Source of the DNA: a bacterium
GTDB lineage: Bacteria > Electryoneota > Electryoneia > Electryoneales > Electryoneaceae
Assembly (NCBI GenBank): GCA_028278125.1
Contig: JANQEY010000056.1
Location: forward strand, 1-22,638
Direction of reading: 5' to 3'
Length of the DNA stretch: 22,638 nt
Shown: one piece after another, positions 12,001 to 15,443 of the stretch
Numbering within the stretch: the stretch's first letter is position 1
Layout: every line of letters starts with the position of its first letter
Translations under genes and position numbers: made by a program
Notes under the pieces: generated by a model
What the model saw: the letters and a program-made list of their open reading frames with translations, nothing else
Databases searched by the model: none
Told to the model about the DNA's origin: nothing

Positions 12001-15000
12001 AAGCGGTTCTTAATAAGGATGGAACTGTCCTGGAACAGAAGATAATCGAATTTGAAATAGATGCTGTGCTGGTGATAACCGGCACCCTTGATGAGCTGCC
12101 TGATGTTAAGCATGGAGATCCGGTCCAGGCGCAATATACGGTTGTCAATAACGGTAATACAACGGCTGCTGCTTTGCCTGTAACAGCTGAATTGATAGAT
12201 CCTTCCACGCCTACGCCTACCGTTGTTGAATCAAAGGTTCAGGCCATTGACGCTGCTATAGGTGAAACCGTGGCTGGCCAGTTTACCTTCTCTACACAAG
12301 GGTTGAGTATTCAACAGTATAACATTGTACTGACGTATACATGGCAGGATGAAACCCATGAGATTGCGCAAGACAGCTTTAATGTCATTGATGAGGATCC
12401 GCCTGTGGTCACTATTATTTCACCTGAATCCGGAAGCGTGTTTGATGAACAGGGGTTTGAGCTGTCAGTAAAGGCTGTGGATGATCTAACGGAAGTCGAG
12501 AAAGTAGAATACCGTATTGATGACAGGGAATGGGTATTGCTCCCGATTTCCGGTTCTGATCCGGATATATATACATCTCACTATACACCCACGGAAGATG
12601 ATGAAGGAGACCATGTCATCAGCTTCAGGGCGTTTGATATAGCAGATAATATGTCTGATCCGGTTTCCGTACCTATTACCATTGAACTTTTAGATCCTAT
12701 CGAACAACTGACAGGGTCCCTTACCGCATTACCTGATCCGGTTTTCCGCGGCTTTGAAGAGACATTCACGTATGTGATTACAAGCGGGAGTATCGCTGAT
12801 ATTGATAATGCTGTCTTAAAGGTGAATGTTGTTGATCCTGAAACAGGGAACAGTGTTGAAAAACTTGAAACATCGTTGTCTATCACTGGCGGCGGTACAA
12901 TAGCAGACAGTCTCAGCTTTATCGCGGATATTTTGCCAAAAACATATGAGGCTGTCCTGCTGGTTGCTGCAGACACTGTTTCAGATGAAATAGAGCTTGA
13001 CAGGACTACATTTGAGGTTGTGCCGTCTCTTGATGCGTACAAGGAGCTTGCTGACAACGGCAGAATTCTTGTCTGGATAAACGACCACTGCCGTCAGGAG
13101 TGCAGTGGATGGCCCCATTACGGTGATGACGATGATGACGACGACGATGATGGTGATGATAGAGATGACAATGGCGATGACGATGATGATGACGATGATG
13201 ACAATGAATGGTCGCATGATAAGAAAGAAAGCCATGGTAACCACAATACAAAATGCCACACCAAACCGGGCAATTCTGACTGCGAGTGGAAAGACTGTAT
13301 CAGGGTTGATCTCGTGGAGAGCATCCTTAACGAAGCGGTTGCTGATTATAAGATCGTATTTGAAAAAGAGGATTTCCAGAAAGAGCTGAGAAATCCATAT
13401 TACACGGATATCCTTATTCTTGGCGATAAACAGCCGCTAACAGGCTTATATAACGCTGAATTAAGGGAAAAGGTCAATGTCGGTACCGGACTTGTGTCAT
13501 CACTCTGGCTCCGGCATGGATGCGGATGGGACAGGCTCTTTGGCGTGACGTATAAAGGCAGACTTCCAGTGAACAGCATAGATGTCAATACAGTGGAAAG
13601 CCCCATCACCTCAGAGGGTGTGATACATGCCAATGGAAAACCGAAAAAAGTTAAAGCAATGGGTCATACAACTATTGCCGGGTGGATGCAGAAGGAATGT
13701 AAACGGCGACAATGCTGTGATACCAAGCATCCGGCCATTGTATTGAATGAATACGGTCTTGGGAAGACGGTTTATACAGCGTTCGATCTTGGCATGACCT
13801 TAAGTGATGACAATTATGATCAGATCGCGGATCTTATTGTCAATTCCCTGGCCCATGTTCACAAGCCTGTGGAAACAGATGTATTCCTGCCGTGGGATGT
13901 TGTCCCTGTGGCGCTAACTCTTGAGAGCCTGGGGAGTGAAATCGATCTGAGGATTTCTGAAACATATCCGGATGATCTAATGCTCTATGATTCCAGTTCA
14001 GGTGAATGGATCAAAGATAATCCGTGGATATTTGAACTGGGTCTTGAACCTGAAGAGATCGTTACTCTTGAGTATTACTTTGCCGTGCCTGATGCCATTT
14101 TAGACTATACAGCAGATACAGCAATAGATATCGAAATTAACGATGAATATACACTTTTCAAGAATTTAAGCGTCGGTTTTTCAGTTGAGACTGATTCCAT
14201 GACCCTGGTTGATGATATTATCACAGATATCTCATCCCTGTCATTGTGGTACTGGGAACGATACAAACCGTATTTTGCCGTAAAATTCCTTGAGCAGGTA
14301 AAATATCGCGCCATTGAATCTGAAGAGGATATCCAGAGAAACATCCATGATGTGATCATGGCCGTTGAGTTAATGCGATCGGTTTACTCTGCTGATATAA
14401 CAGATATTCGGCTGAAACTCGACGCTCTTTTAAGGATTGAGGAGAGTATGTATTATTTTTACGTGCTGATCAAACAGATGACTCCCCATCCGCCTGTTGC
14501 TGAAGCAGGCGGCCCGTATATCGCTGTTTCTGGGGAGGAAATAGAACTTGACGGTTCAGGCTCCTATGACATTGATGAAGGCATCAGTGAATCTGGTGAT
14601 CCGCCGTTTGATACCATTACCGCCTATGATTGGGAAATAGACCTTGTGGAGCCCTATGATTTTGAAGACGCGTTCAGCGCTACACCGATTATAGCGGGTC
14701 ATGAAGATCCAGGTGATTACGAGGTCCTCCTCCAGGTGACAGACAATACTGAAGCTGCTTATCCAGGTTCCGGCCTTGGCAATCAGGCCCATACAGACAG
14801 CGCGTTAGTAGAAGTTTACACCTTGGGAGTAAGCAGTATTAAGGGCAAGTATCATTGGGGGAAGATCAAGGTGAAATGGAAAGGGATAGGCGCGGATAAA
14901 TATACCATACTCCGGTCCGTAAAAGGGCCGAATGAAGGATTTGAAGATATCGGTAAAACATGTAAGACATATTTTTACGATTATTCCTGTAAAAAGAAAA

Positions 15001-15080
15001 AGGACCGGTGGTACCGTGTCAAAGCCGTCATAAACGACGAAGACGTATTATCACCAGCTGTTTATATGAAAGGACATTAA
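3..15080 (+). CDS. Giant multidomain extracellular adhesin-like protein (5' partial)
   Basis: The frame is open from the left edge to a TAA at 15078-15080, giving at least 5025 residues. The GTG at base 3 is only the first in-frame start codon; no ribosome site or signal peptide can be seen and the protein begins in mid-domain style, so the true start is probably upstream. Residue number equals base position divided by three. Order: FlgD-Ig 24-119, beta-propeller 146-597, Ig-like and FlgD-Ig modules to about 1672, alternating Ig-like and fibronectin III modules to 2967, Ig-like module holding a second propeller 2968-3375, CARDB and CARDB-like modules to 4340, amidotransferase-like domain 4349-4620, helical segment 4733-4828, PKD 4829-4940, fibronectin III-like end 4941-5025. 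The protein is very rich in Asp and Glu. I see no LPXTG, PEP-CTERM or transmembrane anchor. Such module sets are usual in exported adhesins and matrix proteins; ligand and enzymatic role are unknown. Other-strand ORFs here are shadows. Confidence 0.95.
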   Translation: MILEGDVENNIASRMLSIQNADLKLTERYISPNGDNIKDSTDFFFRINEAQTITIVVINENGEIVRTFSGESLENIDAAMVTWDGRDENRMIVTDGDYQIQALDGNGNLLASLVVTVDNNFSSLLEAIGTEFFFHGNISCMLPDLTEWEWFSNDNGIVFNLKAYDENTPEYTTGLYAMSPDGRGITRLVPWAWSGESDPVYTYSYDFSLSADNKTVAFILTKILKSPYRVLQTQLWTVDLYGENMTQLESYDYQDEDGNLLTSQKIKSIQWSPDGLHIACYVDGEQGSEIFMIKPDGTGKIDLPDSTEPFAWSKDGTRLAYYSEGALMFSDLQGNNQEINYFGETVYNLGWLNNDQLIGLDEYDNIWMFQTSDEEEPILVFDAQEDREAHDDDGTYYPYQLSNDGKHLAFKSRYRICPVEACEELYQVRICDVTEDCRVIHESKKEEDWQQSSVIEDIMWSYNGEQLAFVDRIFEEDDCNANGQIIIVDSETDEKQTFFISNENPCEGDGEKQYNVGSLKWFKDDIHVLAESDSGIYAVNTETKIRTTFPVETESNDEVFQDADLSFGGRYLTYHQQVHEESVCYERGSRDIWTMGSLLNLTAELIVVREEASLILRGIASDANFEKYYIEYAEETDPLDDPGSWHPVRPPSADMVVNDIFTEWVPPHAGIFYVRLIAVDLAGNVEYDRKRVFWKMTPGIADLYLDEDIFSPNNDGIKDTVKLHYTILEAIHLQFNIYDEDDNLVRLFLKDYAEPPLDEGKDYLEWNGRDEGGKLVQDGLYRINILDYDFFVEIDTTYPDADIEIGVINYKNQSLNNYYLVSDFFGKSEDENLSHTVIEYGEGDNPDIWYEYSIGSSLQEISENNMGFVTGKKFRITAEDSAGNVTSRVSDYMEEILVLHEWSDPNNYAGSETWYDIPLEKQEDGSFMSFEAIPAPLVQQGVHVLKGLSTIRQTITSMNVQYHTDDFQWIDEQEVPGPAPGLFELEWDNTGLATEEINTVRIRFVLENNEELFSNPVATKPALEIERLAMESSTELEKCYWSYRATVLPLENFTSLKVITSTDGGDHWETWHSWAEGDIPIGKFNMPHPPEFRSGGDLGDMIMLSGQGVSGTVYVSSALLYEDPVCRAAEEDDEDEKEFFGLNISYENAVTCNSIAPGVASISARVYMPSARDLLSVAYYIEIDGESELIREYDLTAGKRPGRVDIDTNDMQEGVYPTKGVLEYIDEKGEFQEKISNRNLYVDRIIPHTEITWPSISASPACPATYGSQRGIAIQGSVSDNNRVSGRNLYYKETDSGSGEWHEIETLDVPDEDKPAGVLDIWDITNIELPANYSIKLEAYDVAGNLGCDITSFLIDSNVNINASGDLKLISPQNNDGYVDVLTIELSGIEDSEIEIRIHEHESGDLIKTLISDYAYTGGNQEAFIWDGKNETGDYVPDGFYHLYIKSTDLCGNTIEGYFHRVEIDNTSPELAITYPQPLDPLGVIVEITGNVYDLNYESGQLNVQENESSEEPLLFFPVGSSEDEKVLGRWNTIEQNGIWILKLFAQDKAGNYNELFVTADLGERGDVITDFFTLPDLFSPNQDNKLETADITYVISDDIHDDFYVETSIGSLITKTDNSVTPGTHTWPWDGKANNQTVPDGKYKVTATAFLTANRAEIQKEEISIVVDTTPPTIEFETPVDQSYIKINETQIIGTIYDKNIKAYTVNLTGPGGASIIDSDTQNRTDYLFNEQEGLEDGIYTIDVTAEDFGMIETDRLIQFTVDTTPPELTLQTPENEALYGANNDTIHITGSIEEANIETWSLRYRLAAGSGSWNILTAQDTLPADGELFEWKVGIDDNVPDGRYIISLYAKDLAGWESETVVLVTIDNQPPIVEITEPNEGAYITEPLQINGTAYDATMAEYSVDLSEGDCANAFKWIEIQTSGFSVENSALASWEALPPDGDYCIRLKASDAIGNTNEASIQVKVDTHPPAPPVLAGERKEKINVELAWSGNTEADLAGFNVYRGSEKINTDLLTQATYTDTDLTEGVYTWTVKAVDFAGLESDPSNVIELKIDLTPPDTGIRVPEDNSTISDIVEIMGTAFSIDDFKEYRVFIGQGSAPATWSMISSAQSYLSYGRLASWDTITFSDGEYAIKLEAEDIYENIGISQITVTIDNTPPDAPEIISVSVEDPTEPNKVTIRWEENPETDLDGYLIFRNNMLVNAPGIVIGDLSPYLLRDNTPYDDLDLPDGSYDYYMVAMDFAGNMSAPSALLPLVIIETKAPHATIIIPDDGFGFEKKFSIMAEADDNDVDYIQFQYKHADADETAWANLGGPTIDPYVTYLDPLDAGLGLVFDQYYNLRAIATDVNENTDQNPSFITVQYTNAEAPARVQGLAAGVEEGDVTLTWNASTEYDFAGYNVYLISESEGEQLNVLPVLDETFVHQGLEDGIYEYAVTAVDTYENESDFSNTVLAEIYTPEIDQPYTPLGENTVPVVGKNVKPDDVVEIFVEMSGDSNSVTVVADAEGKFTADTPLFPGVNSIFAQATDINGNISKASEPVVTVYNEPPAAPTGLAGEDSGYGARLTWDPNTEDDIFGYYIYRDGEKLNDSDELEPDDIASFDASENSEDAHKAYDNDHMSEWDCEFYYDFEFVWWEMELSEYKLIREIEIQWEDDDNSGKDYEIQFWSDDAEAWITYEKVEDNTSTENNFELDPPYGTNRVRIYITELNSTEYPKELSLAEVKIECEDPETEFSGDPEYYDEDVSDGTYTYYVTAVDIYGLESESSDDIQVGVGDVYPPEELITLNAAALETDIQLDWNDISGTTPDLEGYNVYRLEGSDWILINDDIVPANTYTDESLSNGTYTYRVTAVDDSDNEGAPSTEASATVYAEPPQAPTNLTINPEGKALQACWDFDGPEPAGYTLYRGTVSGGPYEPVNSMLIEDTCYMDSEMALDVTYYYVVVAVDDVGNESLYSNEESGELEGSIHALVPVIFFPTTSGFPIDVTEDKTDIIGRADPGCTIELFKDGVSLGTAIAAAEDTEQEYILDEPGFNIGEVAMSPCGNFAAIYGRFSVDEASETLMIRIQNFNTGEINELVLEEDDIVFGELAWAPDSTRLAYSFFDYNTENERIYIYDIAADINGLLTNDEYVEESQPSWSRDGSKIAFLSYRDSGNGIWIKDFASDELFLVAEDVSTDGLQISPDGNSIAYIDGDGPADNLYIVNDDNTEEISGFVHDFKWSPDGSKLAFVSSINNDMSDVYIHDISTGSVERVTDWEESMVWIETLTWMPDSSGIIYTVETEVELMIWRVSSETPYDNMLIVDITDENIKYLEVLPSGMFVLLGDEMTNMMIKTSPAGNFVFNDVPLDPGENLFSATAEYLSGFVTSPSEEISVTLESDAVVDLSIADEDIFVYPSIPITGEETAVSVSVYNSSMVDAHDVDIDIYMWDSKGDMTLVDSFTVELFEAESEETVSLIWDSTGNGGMNTVIVDVDPWNTIDEIDEENNLAYRDIFVASGEGIEMTTILDDTEYTGDDSVYIDVSLINSSQDRDVNLEVRIEDGNGDIVTVLEDMDLNMSYGFTETFYMTWSTNDILEGTYTVRSILSDGLEVLKESEASFLVITGMDISADLSTDKRNYSANENAEIEVKITNNIMSSLVSLLNVKIMIKDTDSNILYVEEQDVINLLGNASIAVSADWNTEVNTPGEYEALTEVYYEGEIVSSDSKLFHIDPSQVISGTLKATPGVVAKGGDVKAEYTLTNTGNSTIDNLPVSLVVIDLDSMTVMDSFQEIVSVDMNGTVSGEAVFTADGYELKPYRILLQYDDNGEVNTLASASFTVNDGFGPLVTILSPDNDSTHASTFFVTVKATDDISGVAKVKYRMDEEDWSPMPLSRPTLGEYAITFIPNELDVGTHIFNFIAYDNAGNQSVPVSAAIEIVPRVDMTVSIESEPPGINNNVDINVNLANIGWGKVVDLDVTIETLGGDTIKTFDTETVTLNPDEIRDVEFIWNTGTTPAGDYLVKAVLNKDGTVLEQKIIEFEIDAVLVITGTLDELPDVKHGDPVQAQYTVVNNGNTTAAALPVTAELIDPSTPTPTVVESKVQAIDAAIGETVAGQFTFSTQGLSIQQYNIVLTYTWQDETHEIAQDSFNVIDEDPPVVTIISPESGSVFDEQGFELSVKAVDDLTEVEKVEYRIDDREWVLLPISGSDPDIYTSHYTPTEDDEGDHVISFRAFDIADNMSDPVSVPITIELLDPIEQLTGSLTALPDPVFRGFEETFTYVITSGSIADIDNAVLKVNVVDPETGNSVEKLETSLSITGGGTIADSLSFIADILPKTYEAVLLVAADTVSDEIELDRTTFEVVPSLDAYKELADNGRILVWINDHCRQECSGWPHYGDDDDDDDDDGDDRDDNGDDDDDDDDDNEWSHDKKESHGNHNTKCHTKPGNSDCEWKDCIRVDLVESILNEAVADYKIVFEKEDFQKELRNPYYTDILILGDKQPLTGLYNAELREKVNVGTGLVSSLWLRHGCGWDRLFGVTYKGRLPVNSIDVNTVESPITSEGVIHANGKPKKVKAMGHTTIAGWMQKECKRRQCCDTKHPAIVLNEYGLGKTVYTAFDLGMTLSDDNYDQIADLIVNSLAHVHKPVETDVFLPWDVVPVALTLESLGSEIDLRISETYPDDLMLYDSSSGEWIKDNPWIFELGLEPEEIVTLEYYFAVPDAILDYTADTAIDIEINDEYTLFKNLSVGFSVETDSMTLVDDIITDISSLSLWYWERYKPYFAVKFLEQVKYRAIESEEDIQRNIHDVIMAVELMRSVYSADITDIRLKLDALLRIEESMYYFYVLIKQMTPHPPVAEAGGPYIAVSGEEIELDGSGSYDIDEGISESGDPPFDTITAYDWEIDLVEPYDFEDAFSATPIIAGHEDPGDYEVLLQVTDNTEAAYPGSGLGNQAHTDSALVEVYTLGVSSIKGKYHWGKIKVKWKGIGADKYTILRSVKGPNEGFEDIGKTCKTYFYDYSCKKKKDRWYRVKAVINDEDVLSPAVYMKGH
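72..357 (+). other. FlgD-type Ig-like domain, copy 1 of 4
   Basis: Residues 24-119 carry the family pattern: SPNGDNIKD near the start, a central strand ending VIVR-like (GEIVRTFSG), the TWDGRDE turn, and DGDYQIQALDGNG at the end. This is the FlgD Ig-like / gliding-motility C-terminal type of beta-sandwich, here used as an internal module. Further copies lie at about 2091-2400 (FSPNNDGIKD, EWNGRDEGG), 4083-4410 (ISPQNNDGYVD, IWDGKNETG) and 4704-5010 (FSPNQDNKLE, PWDGKANN). Confidence 0.82.
438..1791 (+). other. Beta-propeller 1 (TolB/PD40-like blades)
   Basis: Residues about 146-597 show repeated blades with the PD40 pattern of W-S-x-D/N-G followed by a hydrophobic strand and then a short descriptive strand: IQWSPDGLHIACY, FAWSKDGTRLAYY, YQLSNDGKHLAFK, IMWSYNGEQLAFV, LKWFKDDIHVLAE and LSFGGRYLTYH. 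I count about eight possible blades. In TolB and related proteins such propellers are protein-interaction platforms in the envelope. It lies between the end of FlgD-Ig copy 1 and an Ig-like module (RGIASDANFEKYYIEY), where simpler proteins have a short VDNTPP-type linker, so it may also be an insertion, though the boundary is less clear than for propeller 2. Confidence 0.8.
1800..4080 (+). other. Ig-like module tract with FlgD-Ig copy 2
   Basis: Residues 600-1360. The tract opens with an Ig-like module ending in FYVRLIAVDLAGN, followed by FlgD-Ig copy 2 (residues 697-800). Then come divergent beta modules that I cannot assign to named families, with recurring endings such as FRITAEDSAGNVTS and IKLEAYDVAGNLG. 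A short acidic linker (EEDDEDEKEFF) lies near residue 1135. No catalytic motif is visible. The role is probably that of a stalk or spacer. Confidence 0.6.
4083..5010 (+). other. FlgD-Ig copies 3 and 4 with an Ig-like module between
   Basis: Residues 1361-1670. Copy 3 has ISPQNNDGYVD and IWDGKNETGDYVPDGFYHLYI. It is followed by an Ig-like module that starts IDNTSPELAITYP and ends LKLFAQDKAGN. Copy 4 has LFSPNQDNKLETADI and PWDGKANNQTVPDGKYKV. Both copies keep the WDG turn and the DG(F/K)Y strand. Confidence 0.75.
5004..7641 (+). repeat. Alternating Ig-like and fibronectin type III modules
   Basis: Residues 1668-2547 are built of modules of about 90-105 residues. Ig-like modules start with VDTTPP, IDNQPP or DLTPP and then I-x-G-(T/S) (IIGTIYDKNI, ITGSIEEANI, INGTAYDATM, IMGTAFSIDD), and end GDYCIRLKASDAIGN or similar. 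From residue 1970 they alternate with fibronectin III modules marked by DLAGFNVYRG, DLDGYLIFRN and DFAGYNVYLI, and ending VYTWTVKAVDFAGLES, SYDYYMVAMDFAGN and IYEYAVTAVDTYENES. The last Ig-like module (about 7380-7641) is of the type with VVADAEGKFTADTPLFPGVN. These modules typically form extended stalks. Confidence 0.82.
7644..8322 (+). other. Fibronectin III module split by an inserted domain
   Basis: Residues 2548-2774. The first half reads PPAAPTGLAGEDSG, LTWDPNTEDDIFGYYIYRDG and EKLND. The second half resumes after about 130 residues with YYDEDVSDGTYTYYVTAVDI. Joined together, the halves give a normal module of about 95 residues that matches the neighbouring fibronectin III copies. The insertion point is the loop before the 'YxDxxVxDGTY' strand. 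Confidence 0.75.
7791..8178 (+). other. F5/8 type C (discoidin-like) domain inserted in a fibronectin III module
   Basis: Residues about 2597-2726 follow the discoidin pattern: ASFDASENSEDAHKAYDND (the usual A-S-S-E-x-x-x-x-A-x-x-A-x-D-G-D start), a tryptophan-rich strand with EFVWWEMELSE (usual W-x-x-V-D-L-G), LIREIEIQWEDD, DYEIQFWSDDAEAW, and TNRVRIYITE near the end (usual R-Y-V-R-I). These domains commonly bind carbohydrates or lipids. Assignment is by pattern only; the binding residues cannot be judged from sequence. Confidence 0.68.
8334..8901 (+). repeat. Two tandem fibronectin type III modules
   Basis: Residues about 2778-2967. The first has DLEGYNVYRLEGS and NGTYTYRVTAVDDSDNEG; the second has PPQAPTNLTINPEG, PAGYTLYRGTVSGGPYEPVN and VTYYYVVVAVDDVGNES. 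Both keep the aromatic core residues of the family. They sit directly before the Ig-like module that carries propeller 2. Confidence 0.8.
8904..10125 (+). other. Ig-like module split by a beta-propeller
   Basis: Residues about 2968-3375. The N-terminal half has DIIGRADPGCTIELFKDGVS, the first strands of the bacterial Ig-like type that reads G-T-A-x-P-G-x-x-V-x-L-x-x-N-G. The C-terminal half, SPAGNFVFNDVPLDPGENLF, supplies the A-D-x-x-G-N-F-x-F strand and then reads through to ATAEYLSGFVTSPSEEISV. Together the halves form one module of about 85-90 residues, comparable with the unbroken relative at 7380-7641. About 315 residues of propeller lie between. Confidence 0.72.
9051..10001 (+). other. 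Beta-propeller 2 (TolB/PD40-like blades)
   Basis: Residues about 3017-3333. Blades read VAMSPCGNFAAIY, LAWAPDSTRLAYS, PSWSRDGSKIAFL, LQISPDGNSIAYI, FKWSPDGSKLAFV, LTWMPDSSGIIYT and a degenerate LEVLPSGMFVLLG, each followed by a strand such as IYIYDIAADI, GIWIKDFASD or DVYIHDISTG. Six to seven blades fit. It is closer to the TolB consensus than propeller 1. No enzymatic motif is visible; a protein- or ligand-binding platform is the usual role. Confidence 0.82.
10140..10491 (+). other. CARDB-like domain
   Basis: Residues about 3380-3497. The domain begins VVDLSIADEDIFVYP, continues through VSVSVYNSSMVDAHDVDID, and ends with the CARDB hallmark of an acidic turn plus paired asparagines, NTIDEIDEENNLAYRDIFV. 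CARDB domains are beta-sandwich modules of surface proteins thought to mediate adhesion. Confidence 0.75.
10497..13020 (+). repeat. CARDB-like tract with a duplicated three-module block (about 310 residues)
   Basis: After one lone module (10497-10806), a block of three module types A-B-C occurs twice: 10809-11756 and 11757-12689. Type A starts GMDISADLS or VDMTVSIES. Type B starts ISGTLKATPGVVAKGGDV or ITGTLDELPDVKHGDPV and continues YTLTNTGN or YTVVNNGN. Type C starts GPLVTILSPDNDS or PPVVTIISPESGS and has KVKYRMDEEDW or KVEYRIDDREW. The GTL of type B recurs at 11151 and 12081, a period of 930 bases. A third type B, TGSLTALPDPVFRG, follows at about 12711-13020 without its A or C partner. Confidence 0.78.
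13047..13860 (+). other. Rossmann-like (class I glutamine amidotransferase-like) domain
   Basis: Residues about 4349-4620 alternate strands and helices, unlike the rest of the protein. A first strand GRILVWIND is followed, after the aspartate-rich insert, by a helix DLVESILNEAVADYKIVF, the strand DILILGDKQPL, a strand and turn NVGTGLVSSLW, and the final strand and helix GKTVYTAFDLG and QIADLIVNSLAHV. This layout resembles the amidotransferase-like or ThuA-like domains found in exported proteins. The expected cysteine nucleophile is not evident after the VGTGLVSS turn, so a non-catalytic, binding role is more likely. The family assignment is tentative. Confidence 0.5.
13125..13202 (+). repeat. 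Aspartate-rich tract (GAY trinucleotide run)
   Basis: Residues 4375-4400 contain 22 Asp among 26, in two runs of nine separated by a short Gly, Arg and Asn-containing spacer. The codons are a mixture of GAT and GAC. Cysteine-bearing segments flank it (NDHCRQECSG before, KCHTKPGNSDCEWKDC after) and could be disulphide-linked once exported. Calcium binding is a reasonable guess for such a tract; it is not shown by the sequence. Confidence 0.85.
13863..14486 (+). other. Beta module followed by a helical segment
   Basis: Residues about 4621-4732 look like one more beta module (VFLPWDVVPVALTLESLG through FKNLSVGFSVETDS). Residues 4733-4828 are predicted by eye to be helical, with amphipathic stretches VDDIITDISSLSLWYWERY, FAVKFLEQVKYRAI and RLKLDALLRIEESMYYFYV. 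This is the only long helical stretch in the visible protein outside the Rossmann-like domain. It loosely recalls the small helical bundles near the C-termini of some exported proteins, but I cannot name the family. Confidence 0.5.
14487..14820 (+). other. PKD domain
   Basis: Residues about 4829-4940. The start PPVAEAGGPYIAVSGEEIEL and DGSGSYDIDEG match the PKD pattern, followed by ITAYDWEIDL (usual Y-x-W-D/E) and the closing GDYEVLLQVTDN. PKD modules are common in exported enzymes and surface proteins, where they mediate protein-protein or polysaccharide contacts. The loop between these motifs is longer than usual. Confidence 0.85.
14823..15077 (+). other. Lysine-rich fibronectin III-like C-terminal domain
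   Basis: Residues 4941-5025. The pattern IKVKWKGIGADKYTILRSV, then FEDIGKT, then WYRVKAVI matches a fibronectin III core. Unlike the acidic remainder of the protein it is strongly basic, including KGKYHWGKIKVKWKG and a KKKK stretch, and it has two cysteines (TCKTYFYDYSC). The protein stops seven residues after the last strand (SPAVYMKGH), with no recognisable sorting signal. Confidence 0.65.
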
Positions 15081-15086
15081 CATATT

Positions 15087-15333
15087 CACCGCAAAGGAAA
15101 GAAAAAAGATATTCACCACGAAGAACACGAAGGACACGAAGATATATTTTTTTGCTATGCAATTAACAGCAACAATTTAGTGGTGACACATAGAATGGAA
15201 ATGAACCATGAGTATGTTTAGATTAAAAGAAGTAAAAATTATTTTGCCCAAAGGGCATAAAAACAAACCCCTTCGTGCCCTTCGTGTTCTTCGTGGTGAA
15301 TACGTCTTGTTCTTTTTCTGTGTCCTTTGTGGT
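15087..15333 (+). repeat. Large inverted repeat of CACGAAG-rich arms between the two genes
   Basis: The left arm is 15087-15141 and the right arm 15271-15333. The inner 32 bases (15110-15141) match the reverse complement of 15271-15302 at 31 positions. The outer parts also pair, with gaps (ACCGCAAAGGA against the complement of TCCTTTGTGGT). The left arm contains three 9-base units at 15116-15142: CCACGAAGA, ACACGAAGG and ACACGAAGA. The loop of 129 bases (15142-15270) is AT-rich and holds nothing I recognise. I recall CACGAAG-rich dispersed repeats as common in intergenic DNA of several environmental bacteria. If transcribed, the arms could form a very stable stem between the two genes. No flanking target duplication is evident. 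Confidence 0.88.
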
Positions 15334-15358
15334 AAAAAAAAGCTGTTTATCAATCAAT

Positions 15359-15364
15359 GGAGGG
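15359..15364 (+). promoter_or_regulatory. Ribosome binding site of the RHS gene
   Basis: GGAGGG lies seven bases before the ATG at 15372. It supports that start, as does the signal peptide that follows immediately. I found no convincing -35/-10 promoter pair in the spacer. Confidence 0.85.
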
Positions 15365-15371
15365 AACATTG

Positions 15372-15443
15372 ATGCGACATCATCTGAAAAAACTTCTGTT
15401 AGCTATTCTGTTTATTACTCTTTTACCGTTTCTGTCTCTTGCG
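15372..15443 (+). other. Signal peptide
   Basis: Residues 1-24: a basic start (MRHHLKK), a hydrophobic core LLLAILFITLLPFL and a signal peptidase I type end SLA before ESLESS. No lipobox cysteine is present, so export by the Sec route without lipidation is expected. Confidence 0.9.

Noticed and set aside
12981..13324. Overlapping frames on both strands giving histidine-, serine-, valine/isoleucine- or methionine/threonine-rich peptides.
   Set aside because: These are the alternative readings of the GAT/GAC run that encodes aspartate in the large gene. They have no ribosome site or family resemblance.
15150..15230. Possible promoter elements in the loop of the inverted repeat (TTGCTA; GTGACA).
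   Set aside because: Neither is followed at 16-18 bases by a reasonable -10 hexamer, so no promoter is claimed.
15087..15333. CRISPR array or rho-independent terminator as an explanation for the intergenic repeats.
   Set aside because: There are no regularly spaced direct repeats with unique spacers. The stem has a 129-base loop and no U-tract directly after it, unlike a simple terminator.
15208..15372. A 54-codon frame ending in TGA that overlaps the RHS start codon (TGATG), which could suggest a translationally coupled small gene.
   Set aside because: It has no ribosome site, and its middle (PLRALRVLRGEYV) is simply the translation of the right arm of the inverted repeat. Such frames arise wherever this repeat occurs.
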